Source: Riemerella anatipestifer
GTDB taxonomy: Bacteria; Bacteroidota; Bacteroidia; Flavobacteriales; Weeksellaceae
Length of the DNA: 64,000 bases
Direction of reading: 5' to 3'
Assembly (NCBI RefSeq): GCF_035666175.1
Contig: NZ_CP142016.1
Span: 1,054,001 to 1,118,000, forward strand
Shown here: piece by piece, positions 41,529 through 51,616 of the stretch
How positions within the stretch are numbered: position 1 is the first letter of the stretch
How the letters are laid out: each line of letters starts with the position of its first letter
The notes under the pieces: generated by a model
Databases searched by the model: none
The model's input: only the letters and a program-made list of their open reading frames with translations
Told to the model about the DNA's origin: nothing
Program-made: the position numbers and the translations under genes

Positions 41529-43013
41529 CTAATCTTTCATAAACTTATGCACCGTGTAGCCTTGTCCGTTTTCCAGTTTCAGCAAGTACACGCCTCGGTT
41601 CAAGTCGCCCACCTCTACGGAAGCGTTGGTTTTGCCACTTTTTAGCACTCTCCCCGTAACATCAAGCACTTGGTAAGTGTAGGTTTGAGCCTTATCCGAC
41701 AGGTACAGCTTATCCTTCGCCACCGTTGGATAGATGGAAACTTGGTCGGGTTTCTTAATTTCGGAAACGCCCATCGTTGCCGCATCGTAAATCACGGGAT
41801 ACCCCTCATTTACACCGCTCTCGAATTTCCATTTTTCAGGTGTTCGGTTATTATTCAGTAAATCTAAGAACGACTGCACTTTCATCGCTTCGGTGGTATG
41901 CCCCATAAGGCCCACTCCCGGAGCTGGAGCATCGCCATACCCCGACATCGGAGCCACGGTCTTGTTAAAATGAGCATTTTCAAGAATGCCTCCGCCTCCG
42001 ATACTTCCCACAAATCCCCCTACCGTTCCCGAAGCGCCATCAACGGTACTCACAGAATACGAATTTTTAATTTTCCCTACCTGCAAACCGCCGTAAAAAC
42101 CGCCCACGTGTTCAGCCCCCATCACTTCCGCCATCGCATAGCAATCCTCTATTAAAACCTCGGAATTAGGACTGAAGGCAAAGGTACTGAACCCTACTAA
42201 ACCGCCCACGAAATAAGCACCTATCACTTTTCCTTTGAAATAAGAGTTTTTTATCACGGCTTTGTTCCAAGGCGAGCCTACCAAGCCTCCCACCTGCTGG
42301 AAGCCTTTAATCACGCCTTCTGCCGAACAATAATCCACCACGCTGGAAGAAGTTACCGAACCGCACAATAGCCCCACATTAAAGGCACTCGTGGTATAAT
42401 TAGGGTCGTAAACGCCCAACAGTTTTCCGTTCTTGATATGGCAGTTGCTCATTGTAGCCCCCGAGGTGAAATTCCCTACCAGCACTCCCGCCGTGTCCTT
42501 CCCTCTGACCATACCTCCGTCAATCGTCAAGTCTTTTAAATTCCCCGAAGCATAGTAGCCGAACAATCCCAGGAAATCCCCATTATCCCCTCGGTACACT
42601 TTTAGATTTTTAATGGTGTGATGCTTCCCGTCAAAATTACCAAAAAACGGCGTTCTGTAAGTGTAGCCAATCGCTGTCCAAAGGTGTTCGCCCAAGTCCA
42701 AATCGTTCCCAAGACTAATGGTTTTTCCCGAAAAACTGTTGCCTTCCTTCACCAATTTGGACAGATCAGCGAGTTGCGCCTCGGTGGTTAAGGTAAACTC
42801 GTTCACCGCATCTGAATACCAAGACACATCGGCAAAAGTCTGCCATTCCGAAGTCGGAAACACCATATTATCCAACTCGGCATCATCCGCCATCGTAACA
42901 GGACTCACACTCTCGGCTAATGGAGCTTTATAGCCCTCTTGTCCATAGAGAGAACCCAAGCCAGCCCCTACCACACAAAATGCAATTGCTGTTTTTAATA
43001 GATTTCTTTTCAT
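41529..43013 (-). CDS. GLUG-repeat surface protein with T9SS type A sorting domain
   Basis: A 494-aa secreted protein. Signal peptide (residues 1-24, ending SLYGQE), a right-handed beta-helix of GLUG-like repeats (residues ~110-360, units such as GGLVGSPWNKAVIKNSYFKG and GGFYGGLQVGKIKNSYSVST), and a C-terminal T9SS type A sorting domain (from ~425: SIYPTVAKDKLYL to VHKFMKD). Probably exported across the outer membrane and attached to the surface as an adhesin-like or enzyme-free cargo. The gene is GC-richer than its neighbours, suggesting a different history. Confidence 0.88.
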   Translation of the reverse strand: MKRNLLKTAIAFCVVGAGLGSLYGQEGYKAPLAESVSPVTMADDAELDNMVFPTSEWQTFADVSWYSDAVNEFTLTTEAQLADLSKLVKEGNSFSGKTISLGNDLDLGEHLWTAIGYTYRTPFFGNFDGKHHTIKNLKVYRGDNGDFLGLFGYYASGNLKDLTIDGGMVRGKDTAGVLVGNFTSGATMSNCHIKNGKLLGVYDPNYTTSAFNVGLLCGSVTSSSVVDYCSAEGVIKGFQQVGGLVGSPWNKAVIKNSYFKGKVIGAYFVGGLVGFSTFAFSPNSEVLIEDCYAMAEVMGAEHVGGFYGGLQVGKIKNSYSVSTVDGASGTVGGFVGSIGGGGILENAHFNKTVAPMSGYGDAPAPGVGLMGHTTEAMKVQSFLDLLNNNRTPEKWKFESGVNEGYPVIYDAATMGVSEIKKPDQVSIYPTVAKDKLYLSDKAQTYTYQVLDVTGRVLKSGKTNASVEVGDLNRGVYLLKLENGQGYTVHKFMKD

Positions 43014-43086
43014 AGCTTTTTACTTTTTATTGTTATGCTACGAATATAAAACTATTTTTTTATTGACAATCTATTTTACATAAAAA

Positions 43087-43117
43087 AACGCCTCCCTTAA
43101 TTATTAAGGGAGGCGTT
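43087..43117 (-). terminator. Terminator of the str operon
   Basis: Perfect AACGCCTCCCTTAA / TTAAGGGAGGCGTT stem followed by seven T on the minus strand, 26 bp after rpsJ. Confidence 0.95.
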
Positions 43118-43142
43118 ATAATATCATAGCAAAGTTTATTTA

Positions 43143-43448
43143 TCAAACTTTGATTTCTACATCTACACCGCTAGGAAGCTCTAACTTCATTAAAGCATCT
43201 ACCGTTTTAGAAGAAGAAGAGTAGATATCCATCAATCTCTTGTGAGCTGAAAGTTGGAACTGCTCTCTCGCCTTCTTATTAACGTGCGGAGATCTAAGAA
43301 CCGTAAAGATTCTTTTGTGAGTAGGCAATGGTATAGGACCATTCACTACAGCACCAGTAGATTTTACTGTTTTTACGATTTTCTCAGCAGACTTATCTAC
43401 CAAATTGTAATCGTAAGATTTTAGTTTTATTCTGATTCTTTGTGACAT
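43143..43448 (-). CDS. rpsJ: Ribosomal protein uS10
   Basis: A 101-aa small-subunit protein, which also acts as NusE with NusB in antitermination. Signature [26 protein letters not shown] is present in the usual place (split here: [19 protein letters not shown]). It follows fusA by 22 bp and ends the operon at a strong terminator. In many Bacteroidota the S10 operon (rplC and following) would continue here; in this genome it does not. Confidence 0.98.
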   Translation of the reverse strand: MSQRIRIKLKSYDYNLVDKSAEKIVKTVKSTGAVVNGPIPLPTHKRIFTVLRSPHVNKKAREQFQLSAHKRLMDIYSSSSKTVDALMKLELPSGVDVEIKV

Positions 43449-43470
43449 TTTAATTCTAAATTTTAAAAGA

Positions 43471-45588
43471 TTAACCTTTTGCTTTTTCTATTACTTCGTC
43501 AGCCACGTTCTGAGGAGCTGGTTCGTACTTTTCAAACTCCATAGAAGATGTTGCTCTACCCGAAGAAAGCGTTCTAAGAGATGTTACATACCCGAACATT
43601 TCAGAAAGAGGAACAAATGCCTTGATAACCTTAGCGTTGTTTCTATCGTCCATACCGTTAATAGTACCTCTTCTTCTGTTAAGGTCCCCTACGATATCCC
43701 CCATATATTCTTCCGGAGTAACTACTTCAAGCTTCATAATAGGCTCCATAATTACAGCCTTCGCTGCTTTACCAGCCGCTTTGAAACCTAACTTAGCTGC
43801 TAATTCGAAAGAAAGTTGGTCAGAGTCTACCGCGTGGAAAGATCCATCTTTAAGGGTAATCTTCATTGCTTCAACTTCGAATCCTGCTAAAGGACCATTC
43901 TTCATAGCTTCCTTGAATCCTTTTTCTACAGAAGGGATAAATTCTTTAGGAATATTACCACCTTTAATTTCGTTAATGAATTCAAGACCTGTCTTACCTT
44001 CATCAGCTGGACCGATTTCGAATACGATATCCGCAAACTTACCTCTACCACCAGATTGTTTCTTATAAACTTCTCTATGGTTAGCAGTAGCAGTAAGAGC
44101 TTCTTTGTACTCTACTTGCGGCTGACCTTGGTTAACTTCTACTTTGAATTCTCTCTTCAAACGGTCTACAATGATATCTAAGTGAAGCTCACCCATACCA
44201 GAGATAATAGTTTGTCCAGAAGCTTCGTCAGTTTTCACTTGGAAAGTTGGGTCTTCTTCTGCTAATTTAGCAAGAGCATTACCCAATTTATCTTGGTCTG
44301 CTTTAGTTTTAGGTTCTACTGCAATACCGATTACTGGATCTGGGAAAATCATAGATTCTAAAACGATAGGGTTCTTCTCATCAGAAAGTGTATCCCCAGT
44401 TTTAATATCTTTGAAACCTACCGCTGCACCAATATCTCCCGCTTCGATATACTCTACAGGATTTTGTTTATTAGCGTGCATTTGGTAAATTCTAGAAATT
44501 CTTTCTTTGTTTCCAGATCTTGTATTAAGTACATAAGAACCAGCATCTAGTCTTCCTGAATAAGCTCTAAAGAATGCTAATCTTCCCACGAATGGGTCTG
44601 TAGCAATTTTAAATGCTAATGCAGAGAAAGGCTCGTTTACATCTGGTTTTCTGCTGATTTCAGCATCTGTATTAGGATCTGTACCGTTGATATCATCTTT
44701 ATCTAGTGGCGAAGGTAGGTATCTACAAACCGCATCTAGCATAAACTGCACCCCTTTGTTCTTGAATGATGAACCACAAGTCATTGGGATAATAGATAAA
44801 TCAATAGTTGCTTTTCTAAGCGCATCGTTGATTTCTTCTTCTGTAATAGAATCTGGATCTTCAAAGAACTTCTCTAATAAAGACTCATCATATTCAGCAA
44901 CAGCTTCCACCAAGTTTTGTCTGTAAGCTAATACATCATCTTTCATATCATCAGGAATAGGCACTACATCAAAAGTAGCTCCTTGAGTTTCCTCATGCCA
45001 AATGATAGCTCTATTCTTAATAAGGTCTACCACTCCTTTGAAGTCTTCTTCTGCACCAATAGGAAGTACGATAGGAACTGCGTTAGAACCTAACATTTCC
45101 TTAACTTGGTTCACCACATTAAGGAAGTCAGCACCTTGTCTATCCATTTTGTTTACAAACCCCATTCTAGCTACTTTGTAGTTATCTGCTAGTCTCCAGT
45201 TTGTTTCAGACTGAGGCTCTACCCCGTCTACTGCAGAGAATAAGAATACTAAACCATCTAATACTCTAAGAGAACGGTTTACCTCTACGGTAAAGTCCAC
45301 GTGTCCTGGTGTATCAATGATGTTGAAGTGATAATCTTTAGCGTCTGCTGTAGGCTTTCCTTCATGTCTAGGAAATACCCAATTACAAGTTGTAGCCGCA
45401 GAAGTAATTGTAATCCCTCTTTCAGCTTCTTGCTCCATCCAGTCCATAGTAGAAGCACCATCGTGTACCTCACCTATCTTATGGGTTTTACCTGTATAGA
45501 ATAGAATTCTTTCAGTAGTAGTGGTTTTACCAGCATCAATGTGAGCTGCAATACCAATATTTCTAGTGTATTTAAGATCTCTTCCCAT
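43471..45588 (-). CDS. fusA: Elongation factor G
   Basis: A 705-aa translational GTPase that moves tRNAs and mRNA through the ribosome. The P-loop region is [20 protein letters not shown] (residues ~14-33), followed by DTPGHVDF and [10 protein letters not shown] for guanine binding. All five domains are covered. It lies in the canonical str order after rpsG (6 bp) and before rpsJ. Confidence 0.98.
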   Translation of the reverse strand: MGRDLKYTRNIGIAAHIDAGKTTTTERILFYTGKTHKIGEVHDGASTMDWMEQEAERGITITSAATTCNWVFPRHEGKPTADAKDYHFNIIDTPGHVDFTVEVNRSLRVLDGLVFLFSAVDGVEPQSETNWRLADNYKVARMGFVNKMDRQGADFLNVVNQVKEMLGSNAVPIVLPIGAEEDFKGVVDLIKNRAIIWHEETQGATFDVVPIPDDMKDDVLAYRQNLVEAVAEYDESLLEKFFEDPDSITEEEINDALRKATIDLSIIPMTCGSSFKNKGVQFMLDAVCRYLPSPLDKDDINGTDPNTDAEISRKPDVNEPFSALAFKIATDPFVGRLAFFRAYSGRLDAGSYVLNTRSGNKERISRIYQMHANKQNPVEYIEAGDIGAAVGFKDIKTGDTLSDEKNPIVLESMIFPDPVIGIAVEPKTKADQDKLGNALAKLAEEDPTFQVKTDEASGQTIISGMGELHLDIIVDRLKREFKVEVNQGQPQVEYKEALTATANHREVYKKQSGGRGKFADIVFEIGPADEGKTGLEFINEIKGGNIPKEFIPSVEKGFKEAMKNGPLAGFEVEAMKITLKDGSFHAVDSDQLSFELAAKLGFKAAGKAAKAVIMEPIMKLEVVTPEEYMGDIVGDLNRRRGTINGMDDRNNAKVIKAFVPLSEMFGYVTSLRTLSSGRATSSMEFEKYEPAPQNVADEVIEKAKG

Positions 45589-45594
45589 TTCCTA

Positions 45595-46071
45595 TTAGAA
45601 TCTAAAGTGTGAGAATGCTTTGTTAGCCTCAGCCATTTTGTGAGTATCAGTTTTCTTTTTGAAGGCAGCACCTTCCTCCTTAGCAGCAGCAATAATTTCA
45701 GCAGCTAATTTCTGAGCCATAGACTTATCATTTCTCGCTTTAGCGTACTTAATAAGCCACTTCATTGCCATAGAGATTTTTCTATCTGCTCTAATAGGCA
45801 TTGGGATTTGGAAGTTAGCACCACCAACTCTTCTTGAACGCACTTCTACGTGAGGCATTACATTAGTTAGAGCATCTTTCCAAATTTCTAATGAAGTTTT
45901 TTCGTTTTCTCCTTTTTTAGCTTCTACGATGTCTAGTGCATCATAGAAAATTCTGAATGCGATAGACTTCTTACCGTCTAGCATTAGGTTATTCACAAAT
46001 CTAGTTACCAACTGATCATTAAATTTTGGATCTGGTAACAACGGTCTTTTTTTCGCTTTTGTTTTTCTCAT
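45595..46071 (-). CDS. rpsG: Ribosomal protein uS7
   Basis: A 158-aa primary binder of the 16S 3' major domain. The start [19 protein letters not shown] and the segment [20 protein letters not shown] are diagnostic. It is the second gene of the str operon, 25 bp after rpsL and 6 bp before fusA. Confidence 0.98.
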   Translation of the reverse strand: MRKTKAKKRPLLPDPKFNDQLVTRFVNNLMLDGKKSIAFRIFYDALDIVEAKKGENEKTSLEIWKDALTNVMPHVEVRSRRVGGANFQIPMPIRADRKISMAMKWLIKYAKARNDKSMAQKLAAEIIAAAKEEGAAFKKKTDTHKMAEANKAFSHFRF

Positions 46072-46096
46072 TGTTCTGTTTCTTAAAATTTAATGA

Positions 46097-46480
46097 TTAC
46101 TTTTTAGCATCTTTAGGACGCTTAGCACCGTACTTAGATCTTCTCTGAAGCCTTCCGTTAACTCCAGCGGTATCTAAAGCACCACGAACAATGTGATAAC
46201 GAACTCCCGGTAGGTCTTTCACCCTTCCGCCTCTTACCAATACTATCGAGTGCTCTTGGAGATTGTGTCCTTCGCCCGGGATATAAGCGTTTACTTCTTT
46301 ACCGTTAGAAAGTCTTACCCTTGCTACTTTTCTAAGCGCAGAGTTAGGTTTCTTAGGTGTAGTTGTATATACTCTTGTACATACACCTCTCTTTTGTGGA
46401 CAAGAATCCAAAGCAGCCGATTTGCTCTTCTTGGCAAGTGTGGCTCTTCCTTTTCTTACTAATTGTTGAATAGTAGGCAT
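46097..46480 (-). CDS. rpsL: Ribosomal protein uS12
   Basis: A 127-aa decoding-site protein. The streptomycin-related positions carry the sensitive-type residues Lys43 ([12 protein letters not shown]) and Lys88 (GGRVKDLPG), so no rpsL-type streptomycin resistance is evident. First gene of the str operon, with a TACTTTTGC promoter element 34 bp upstream. Confidence 0.98.
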   Translation of the reverse strand: MPTIQQLVRKGRATLAKKSKSAALDSCPQKRGVCTRVYTTTPKKPNSALRKVARVRLSNGKEVNAYIPGEGHNLQEHSIVLVRGGRVKDLPGVRYHIVRGALDTAGVNGRLQRRSKYGAKRPKDAKK

Positions 46481-46513
46481 TTAATTGCTTTTATTTATTT
46501 TTAGTTTCAAGGT

Positions 46514-46522
46514 GCAAAAGTA
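46514..46522 (-). promoter_or_regulatory. Promoter -7 element of the str operon
   Basis: TACTTTTGC on the minus strand, 34 bp before rpsL; an exact match to the strong form seen in the rRNA promoter. Confidence 0.75.
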
Positions 46523-46592
46523 ATAATTTTATTTTAATCTACAAACTCTTATTTATAGTATTTAAAAATCAGTATTTTATAATAATTCCTTA

Positions 46593-47357
46593 TTAGTCAG
46601 AAACAACAACTTGAACACCGTATTCATCAAGTTTCTTTAAAATATCACCATTCAGTTTTTGATCTGTGATAAGAAAATCTATTTCTTTCAAATCACACAC
46701 TTTACCTAGACCTCTTTTACCAAACTTCGAGTGGTCAGATAATATGTATACTTTTCTGGAACATTCTATCATTTGCTGGTTAAGATAAGCCTCCCCCGTA
46801 TTTGAGGTAGAAACGCCAAAATCTACATCTAGACCATCTACCCCTATAAATAATTTATTTGCAGAAAGCAACCTAAGTTGATGCTGTGATATAGGACCTA
46901 CCGTTGATTGTGAAGAGCGTCTTACATCTCCTCCTAGTTGTATTACTGTAATATTTTCATATTTACATAAAAGTGATGACACTATTAGAGAAGATGTGAT
47001 AACCGTAAGTTTTTTATCCATTGGTAGATTTTCTACCATACTCAGCACCGTTGTCCCTGAGCCTAAAATTATCACATCATTCTCCTCTATAAAGGAAACT
47101 GCTTTTTTTGCAATTTTACTTTTTTCCAGTGTATTGATTTGCTGTTTATGACTCAACGGCTTATCAGATACATACGGGTTTTCCCAACTTGCTCCCCCAT
47201 GATTCCTAAACAGCAAACCTTTGTCTTCTAGCCCTCGTAAATCTTTTCTTATGGTAACTTCCGAAACTGATAGCTCTTTTGAAATATCCGAAACTAAAAT
47301 ATGTCCCTCTTTTTTTATTTTATCTAAAATGTACTGATGCCTTTTAGCTGTGCTCAT
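46593..47357 (-). CDS. glpR: DeoR-family repressor, probable GlpR
   Basis: A 254-aa DeoR-type regulator. The N-terminal helix-turn-helix (ILVSDISKELSVSEVTIRKD) is followed by the sugar-phosphate-sensing domain, with the loop ILGSGTTVLSMVENL and later DSVDGLD-like LFIGVDGLDVDFGVS. It is divergent from glpT-glpQ-porin, which makes GlpR (repression relieved by glycerol 3-phosphate) the best guess. Two TTTCGAT direct repeats one helical turn apart, next to the glpT promoter, are a candidate operator. The gene itself appears intact although its presumed targets are damaged. Confidence 0.85.
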   Translation of the reverse strand: MSTAKRHQYILDKIKKEGHILVSDISKELSVSEVTIRKDLRGLEDKGLLFRNHGGASWENPYVSDKPLSHKQQINTLEKSKIAKKAVSFIEENDVIILGSGTTVLSMVENLPMDKKLTVITSSLIVSSLLCKYENITVIQLGGDVRRSSQSTVGPISQHQLRLLSANKLFIGVDGLDVDFGVSTSNTGEAYLNQQMIECSRKVYILSDHSKFGKRGLGKVCDLKEIDFLITDQKLNGDILKKLDEYGVQVVVSD

Positions 47358-47381
47358 ATCCTAACTTTTCATCTATTTTGC

Positions 47382-47389
47382 CAAATATA
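47382..47389 (-). promoter_or_regulatory. Promoter -7 element of glpR
   Basis: TATATTTG on the minus strand, 24 bp before the glpR ATG. Confidence 0.6.
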
Positions 47390-47452
47390 AATATTTTCTC
47401 ATTACCCTACAATATGGAAAAAATGTAATCCAAGATGATAAACTTCATATTG

Positions 47453-47469
47453 TTTCGATTAGTTTCGAT
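47453..47469 (+). promoter_or_regulatory. Candidate GlpR operator (two TTTCGAT repeats)
   Basis: TTTCGAT at 47453-47459 and again at 47463-47469, a 10-bp period, just before the glpT -7 element. DeoR-family repressors often bind repeated TTCG-type half sites. Assignment to GlpR is inference. Confidence 0.5.
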
Positions 47470-47473
47470 AATG

Positions 47474-47481
47474 TATATTTG
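47474..47481 (+). promoter_or_regulatory. Original glpT promoter -7 element, now cut off by an IS
   Basis: TATATTTG on the plus strand. The IS starts 19 bp further on, so a transcript from this promoter would enter the IS before reaching glpT about 1 kb later. Confidence 0.6.
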
Positions 47482-47500
47482 TGGTCTAAATTTTTAGTTA

Positions 47501-48480
47501 ACCCGTTGTGCATTATGAAATGAAAAAAACAAGAGTTGTTTATTAGACTGAAAATCAGTATATTGTTTTTGCTATAAAACGATATAAATGAACAACTTAG
47601 AGCAAATATATGAAAGAATTTTGGAAGTTTTAGGACTTTTTTCAGAAAATCAACTGATTAGTTATCAGAGAAGAACACCTAAAATGAGCGATTTAGAAGT
47701 CATAAGTCTTAATATTACTGCTGAATACTTGAGTATTGATAGCGAATTACAGTTATTTAGAAAATTGCCAAACTCTCTGATAAACAAAATTGAAAGAAGT
47801 GTTTACAATAAGCGAAAACGAAGACTATCCCTACAAACAGAGCAAATTAGACAGCGTATTTCGATGGAGTTCAATGAGTTTGAAGATATTTTTATCGTTG
47901 ATAGCATGCCAATGAAAGTTTGTGAAAACGCTCGTTCTACTCGTTCAAAAATTTGTAAAGAGTAATCCTATTCTTCACCAACATATGGTTATTGTGCTTC
48001 ACAGAAATTATATTTCTATGGCTATAAACTACACGCAGTATGTTCTTTAAATGGTGTGATTAAGAATTTTGATATAAGCCCTGCATCCGTTCACGACATC
48101 CACTATTTAAAAGATAGTGGTGAGCAAATGCGAAACTGTACTTTAATTGGAGATAGAGGCTATTTATCAGCAAAAGTTCAAATAGATTTATTTAACTATG
48201 CTAATATTAAATTAGATACACCAATGAGAAGTAATCAGAAAGATTATATTCCTCAATTTTCATTGTACAAGAAAAAGCGAAAACGAATTGAGACATTTTT
48301 CTCTCAACTTTGCGACCAATTTATGATTAAAAGAAACTATGCTAAAACTTTTGAAGGCTTTAAAACAAGGATAATCAGTAAAATAACCGCCGCAACGGTT
48401 ATTCAATATATCAATAAATTTATCTTCCAAAGAAAATTAAATCATCTAAAAATCAGTATTATTTAAAATGCACAACGAGT
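47501..48480 (+). mobile_element. IS982-family insertion sequence (ISRa1-like), copy 3
   Basis: 980 bp, ends ACCCGTTGTGCATT and AATGCACAACGAGT. The target duplication is TTTTAGTTA, 9 bp, at 47492-47500 and 48481-48489, versus 7 bp at the other three copies. It sits in the glpR-glpT intergenic region, 80 bp before glpT. Its transposase has a nonsense codon. Confidence 0.95.
47588..48466 (+). pseudogene. IS982-family transposase, copy 3 (nonsense at codon 126)
   Basis: The same 292-codon frame as the other copies, but codon 126 is TAA at 47963-47965 where the others have CAA (Gln). The stop falls between the first catalytic Asp105 and Asp189, so the product cannot be active. It also has Leu4 in place of Ile4. 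Otherwise it groups with copy 2 (Ser177, Tyr251). The element could still be mobilised in trans, since its ends are intact. Confidence 0.93.
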
Positions 48481-48560
48481 TTTTAGTTACAAAAAACTTT
48501 TTGAAATAACACAAAAGTATTTTATACATCAAAAAAACAATAAACACTTTAATACAATAT

Positions 48561-49892
48561 ATGAAATCTTTTTTATCTCCTGCTAAACATCTGCCTCTTC
48601 TACCAAAAGAGAAGATTGATAGCATTTATAAGAGTAAGCGTTTTCAAGTTTTTATAGGTATATTTATAGGGTATGCTGGCTATTATTTAGTCCGAAAAAA
48701 TTTCTCTCTGGCAATGCCTTATTTAGAAAATGAAGGTTTTACAAAAGCAAGTCTAGGCTTTGCTCTTTCTGCCAACGCAATAGCTTACGGTTTATCCAAA
48801 TTTTTCATGGGAGGTGTATCTGATAGAAGTGATGCTAGAAAATTTCTAGCCCTAGGTCTTATTTTATCATCTCTTGTTACTTTAGTCTTAGGGACTAGCC
48901 TTGGAGTTTCTTCCATCACCATCATGTTTATTTTACAATTTTTAATTGGTTGGTTTCAAGGTATGGGTTGGCCTCCTTGCGGAAGAGTGATGACCCATTG
49001 GTTTTCTCAAAATGAACGAGGCACGAAAATGTCTTTTTGAAATATAGCACATAATGTTGGAGGTGGCCTATTAGCTCCATTAGTAGGATATGCTACTCTA
49101 TGGTTTGGCTCTTGGCAAGTGGGTACATTTTGGGTTCCTGCTATAGTAGGGATTGCAATAGCCCTCATCTCTCTTTTATTAGTAAGAGATACGCCTCAAT
49201 CTTGTGGACTTCCTCCTATTGAAGAATACAGAAATGACTACCCTAAAAACTACTCGAAAAACTCAGAGGAAGAACTTTCAACAAAAGATATATTCTTCAC
49301 TTATGTTTTAAACAATAGAACCCTTTGGTTTATAGCTATAGCTAATGCATTTGTTTATTTGGTAAGATACGGTGTTTTAGACTGGGCTCCTACCTACTTA
49401 CAAGCCGTAAAACACTATGATATAAAAGAAGTTAGCTGGGCATACTCTGCTTACGAATGGGCTGCTATACCTGGAACCATTTTATGTGGATGGTTAAGTG
49501 ATAAAATTTTCAAAGGTAAGAGATCTTTAATTACCATAATCTATATGGCTCTAGTTACTGTATTTGTATTTATCTACTGGAAAAATATGGATAACAAAGT
49601 TCTTGATGGGATAACCCTTATAGCCATAGGATTTTTAATTTATGGTCCAGTAATGCTGATTGGTGTTCAAGCTCTAGATTTAGCACCCAAAAAAGCTGCT
49701 GGTACTGCTGCTGGACTCACTGGTCTCCTAGGTTATCTCTTAGGAACGGCTATCCTAGCTAATATTACCATGGGCTACCTTGTAGAATATTTTGGTTGGG
49801 ACTCTGGCTTTATCCTACTTATTATAGCATGTTTGCTATCTATCATTTTCATAAGCTTTACTATAAAAGATGAGAAAAATTTAAACCCTTAA
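48561..49892 (+). pseudogene. glpT: Glycerol-3-phosphate transporter GlpT, broken by TGA at codon 160
   Basis: A 443-codon MFS transporter frame matching GlpT (glycerol 3-phosphate/phosphate antiporter), with about 12 membrane helices. The conserved GlpT motif RGTKMSFWNIAHNVGG reads ...KMSF-stop-NIAHNVGG: a TGA at 49038-49040 replaces a Trp codon. The frame is otherwise open from 48561 to 49892. Without readthrough the product is cut in the middle, so it is annotated as a pseudogene. Its promoter is also displaced by IS copy 3. A sequencing error is possible but must be checked. Confidence 0.88.
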
Positions 49893-49906
49893 AATAAAAG
49901 ATAATT

Positions 49907-51331
49907 ATGTTAAAAAATGTATTTAGAGCTAGCATGGCTGCGTGTGTTTTCACCATGCTTGCGTGTAATTCAGATCGGGAAGTAAGTAATCCTGATATTG
50001 ATGTAAGTAAAGTAGAGGTAAAACAACTCTCTCCTGAAATGATAAAAGTGAGAGATTATGTTCCTGAAAATGCTGTTATTGCACACCGTGGTTCTACATT
50101 TTGGACACCTGAAGAAAAAGAAGCTGCTTTTAGATGGGGTAGAGAAATTGGAGCAGATTATCTAGAGGCAGATTTGCAGGTATCAAAAGATGGAGTTGTT
50201 TTAGCATTACATGATGACAACCTAAAACGAACTACCAACATTGAAATAGTGTATGGAGAACATCTCCCTTCTACTAGAAAGCAATATTATTTAGATTTAG
50301 GGTATTCATCTGATGAAGCGGACAAAATGGTGGAAGTAGACAGAAAAAATTTCTACCCTAACCTTCCAAGTTCTTACACATACGAAGAATTGTTAAAATT
50401 AGACGCTGGAACATGGTTTAATGAAACCAATCCTGAACAAGCAAGAGCTGGATTTACCACTCAGCGCCAATATATATCTTCTTTAGAGGACATGATTATG
50501 TATTCTAGAGGATATAAATTAAAAAGAAATGCAGATGGTACGAGAGCTGAAACAACTAAAAAGCTGACTGACAAAACAATGTCACACCCACTTTCTGGTG
50601 TTAAAGAAAAAATCGTAAAATATACTACTCAGTATGTAAAAGACGAACAAGACACAGGGCATAGACCTGGTATTTATGTTGAATTTAAAGAACCTTGGTT
50701 AAACCCTTCTGAGTTCGAAAAAATGGTTTACGATGAGTTAGACCTTTACGGTATGAATATCATCACTAAGCCTGAAGCTGAAAATACTCCGTTCTATGTT
50801 AATGGCAAAGTTAATGTAGGTAATACTAACGGTAAAGTTATCTTACAAACATTCTCATTACAAAGTTTAAAACGAATTAAAGACTTCTATCAAGGTAAGG
50901 TACCTATGTGTTTCCTACTTTGGAAAGGAAATGGAGCTACCGATATGTCTGATGACTCTCCAGAAGGATATGCTTCTTTCATCAATCTAGGTGTAGAGAA
51001 CTTAGCTCACTTCGCTGGACCATCTATCTCTGGAGCACCTAACAACTACCCTGAGATGTTAAAACCTTGGCAAGCAGATCTTATCAGACGCTCTAACATG
51101 AAAATTCACCCATATTCATTTGATACTAAAGACCAAATGAAAAAATACTTCGGTGATTATAATTATGGTAATAGTATAGGTAATCTTTCTGCTCCACCTT
51201 ATTGTGACGCTATGTTTACCAATAGAGCTGAAGAAACATTACACTACTACATAGAAAAAAATGCTAGAGATAAAAACGCAGCTCAATCTGTAGAAAACTC
51301 TTCAGACCTACTTAAAAGGCTAGGGTACTAA
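49907..51331 (+). CDS. glpQ: Glycerophosphodiester phosphodiesterase lipoprotein
   Basis: A 474-aa lipoprotein; lipobox MLAC with Cys20. The GDPD TIM barrel has His60-Arg61 (IAHRGS), Glu87-x-Asp89 (YLEADL) and His102 (LHDDNL), the complete catalytic and metal-binding set of GlpQ. It cleaves glycerophosphodiesters into glycerol 3-phosphate and an alcohol, probably on the outer face of the inner membrane or in the periplasm. The gene is intact between a broken glpT and a split porin, so its product could still work, but uptake of the released glycerol 3-phosphate via GlpT should fail. Confidence 0.93.
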   Translation: MLKNVFRASMAACVFTMLACNSDREVSNPDIDVSKVEVKQLSPEMIKVRDYVPENAVIAHRGSTFWTPEEKEAAFRWGREIGADYLEADLQVSKDGVVLALHDDNLKRTTNIEIVYGEHLPSTRKQYYLDLGYSSDEADKMVEVDRKNFYPNLPSSYTYEELLKLDAGTWFNETNPEQARAGFTTQRQYISSLEDMIMYSRGYKLKRNADGTRAETTKKLTDKTMSHPLSGVKEKIVKYTTQYVKDEQDTGHRPGIYVEFKEPWLNPSEFEKMVYDELDLYGMNIITKPEAENTPFYVNGKVNVGNTNGKVILQTFSLQSLKRIKDFYQGKVPMCFLLWKGNGATDMSDDSPEGYASFINLGVENLAHFAGPSISGAPNNYPEMLKPWQADLIRRSNMKIHPYSFDTKDQMKKYFGDYNYGNSIGNLSAPPYCDAMFTNRAEETLHYYIEKNARDKNAAQSVENSSDLLKRLGY

Positions 51332-51616
51332 ACTTTATAAAAACAAACCATAATATATTAAATAATTAAACTCATGAAAAAGAATATTATATTAGCTTCT
51401 TTATTCACTCTAGGAGCGTTAGGTAATCTGTACGCTCAGGATAAGGCAGCTATCAAACCATATACTATATATGAAGATAAAGAGAACGATGTTCAAGTAA
51501 TGTTGGGGGCTAGATTTATTACAGATTTATCATTTAGTTCTAGTGAATACACCCCTGTAAGATCTGGAGCTGATATCTCTGATGCTAGAATCAGAACATC
51601 TCTAAATTATAAAAAA

